From: Candidatus Methanomethylophilaceae archaeon
Lineage (GTDB): Archaea; Thermoplasmatota; Thermoplasmata; Methanomassiliicoccales; Methanomethylophilaceae
NCBI GenBank assembly: GCA_023230065.1
Contig: JALNYB010000069.1
Span: 1 to 6,745, forward strand
Reading direction: 5' to 3'
Length of the DNA: 6,745 nucleotides
Shown: in pieces, positions 6,321-6,745 of the stretch
Layout: each line of letters starts with the position of its first letter
Numbering within the stretch: position 1 is the stretch's first letter
Translations under genes and position numbers: made by a program
Notes under the pieces: generated by a model
Database searches by the model: none
Seen by the model: only the letters and a program-made list of their open reading frames with translations
What the model was told of the DNA's origin: nothing

Positions 6321-6745
6321 ATGTCTGAAACAACTACATTGCAGGTACTGAAAGCAACTGCAAAGAACTCGTTCATCAATAAATTCACACTCACCCCGCC
6401 GATATATTGGTTGATACAGATACTCGTAGTATCTTTCTTCTCGATGTATTTCTTCGTTATTCTTGCAGATTACGTCGGAAACCCGGAAGTCACTGTCACT
6501 TACGTGGTCGTAGGTAATGCTGTACAGAGCGTGGCTATCACCACATTGGCATCCGTATCGCAGGTACCAGGTACAGAAAAACACACAGGAACCCTCGGTG
6601 GCCTGATACAAACTCCCACTCCTCTATTCACGATATTCTTAGGAATGTCAACAGTCGGTATCTTCACTGGATTCTGTTCTATGCTCGTATCTCTCGCGTA
6701 TGCCGCATTCATATTCAATGTTAGTTTTGCAGCCTGTAATTTCCT
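6321..6745 (+). CDS. ABC-2-type transporter permease, second subunit (3' end cut off by window)
   Basis: The frame starts at ATG 6321, one base after the preceding stop, and stays open for 141 codons to the window edge. GAGGT at 6310-6314 sits 6 bases before the ATG and is the best ribosome site of the operon. Residues 29-52 are a membrane helix (IYWLIQILVVSFFSMYFFV). A second hydrophobic stretch at 59-80 follows. EKHTGTLGGLIQTP at 86-99 occupies the same place as the coupling motif of the first permease, and more helices follow. The two permeases are therefore distant paralogues of the same family that likely form a heterodimer with a dimer of the ATPase. At least 100 residues are probably missing on the right. 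Confidence 0.92.
   Translation, partial: MSETTTLQVLKATAKNSFINKFTLTPPIYWLIQILVVSFFSMYFFVILADYVGNPEVTVTYVVVGNAVQSVAITTLASVSQVPGTEKHTGTLGGLIQTPTPLFTIFLGMSTVGIFTGFCSMLVSLAYAAFIFNVSFAACNF

Noticed and set aside
6306..6718. Two minus-strand open frames at the right end
   Set aside because: Both are antisense to the second permease gene, which has a good ribosome site and the family coupling motif.

Overview
The window looks like a piece of an archaeal genome, most plausibly a host-associated Thermoplasmata methanogen of the Methanomassiliicoccales type. This placement is an inference from several things together: AT-rich TATA-like promoter boxes, a likely leaderless start, Ser/Thr/Tyr/Asn-rich surface domains held by one N-terminal hydrophobic segment, and moderate GC. 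No marker gene fixes the taxon.

Left part, minus strand (1-4389): three genes read leftwards. First is a 278-residue membrane-anchored surface protein made of two DUF4430-like (transcobalamin C-terminal-like) domains. Second is a BtuF/FepB-type substrate-binding protein with an extra DUF4430-like domain at its N terminus. Third is a very long open frame that leaves the window at the left edge. It encodes an N-terminal anchor, another domain of the same kind, an extracellular PQQ-like beta-propeller, a membrane helix, and then the unmistakable start of a FecCD/BtuC permease. Together these look like an importer for a metal chelate, with corrinoid, haem or ferric siderophore as candidates, whose capture modules are built into the translocation channel. 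The matching ATPase is not in the window and may lie beyond the left edge.

Middle (4390-4556): a 167-bp divergent promoter region. It holds TATA-like boxes in both directions and two near-identical 13-bp operator-like sites in opposite orientation.

Right part, plus strand (4557-6745): an ABC-2-type exporter operon. An ATPase of the DrrA/CcmA class overlaps the first permease by 4 bp, and a second, different permease starts one base after the first and runs off the right edge. The substrate cannot be told from sequence.

The most interesting content is the propeller-permease fusion and the recurrence of one small extracellular domain type in all three importer genes. I see no RNA genes, CRISPR arrays or mobile elements.
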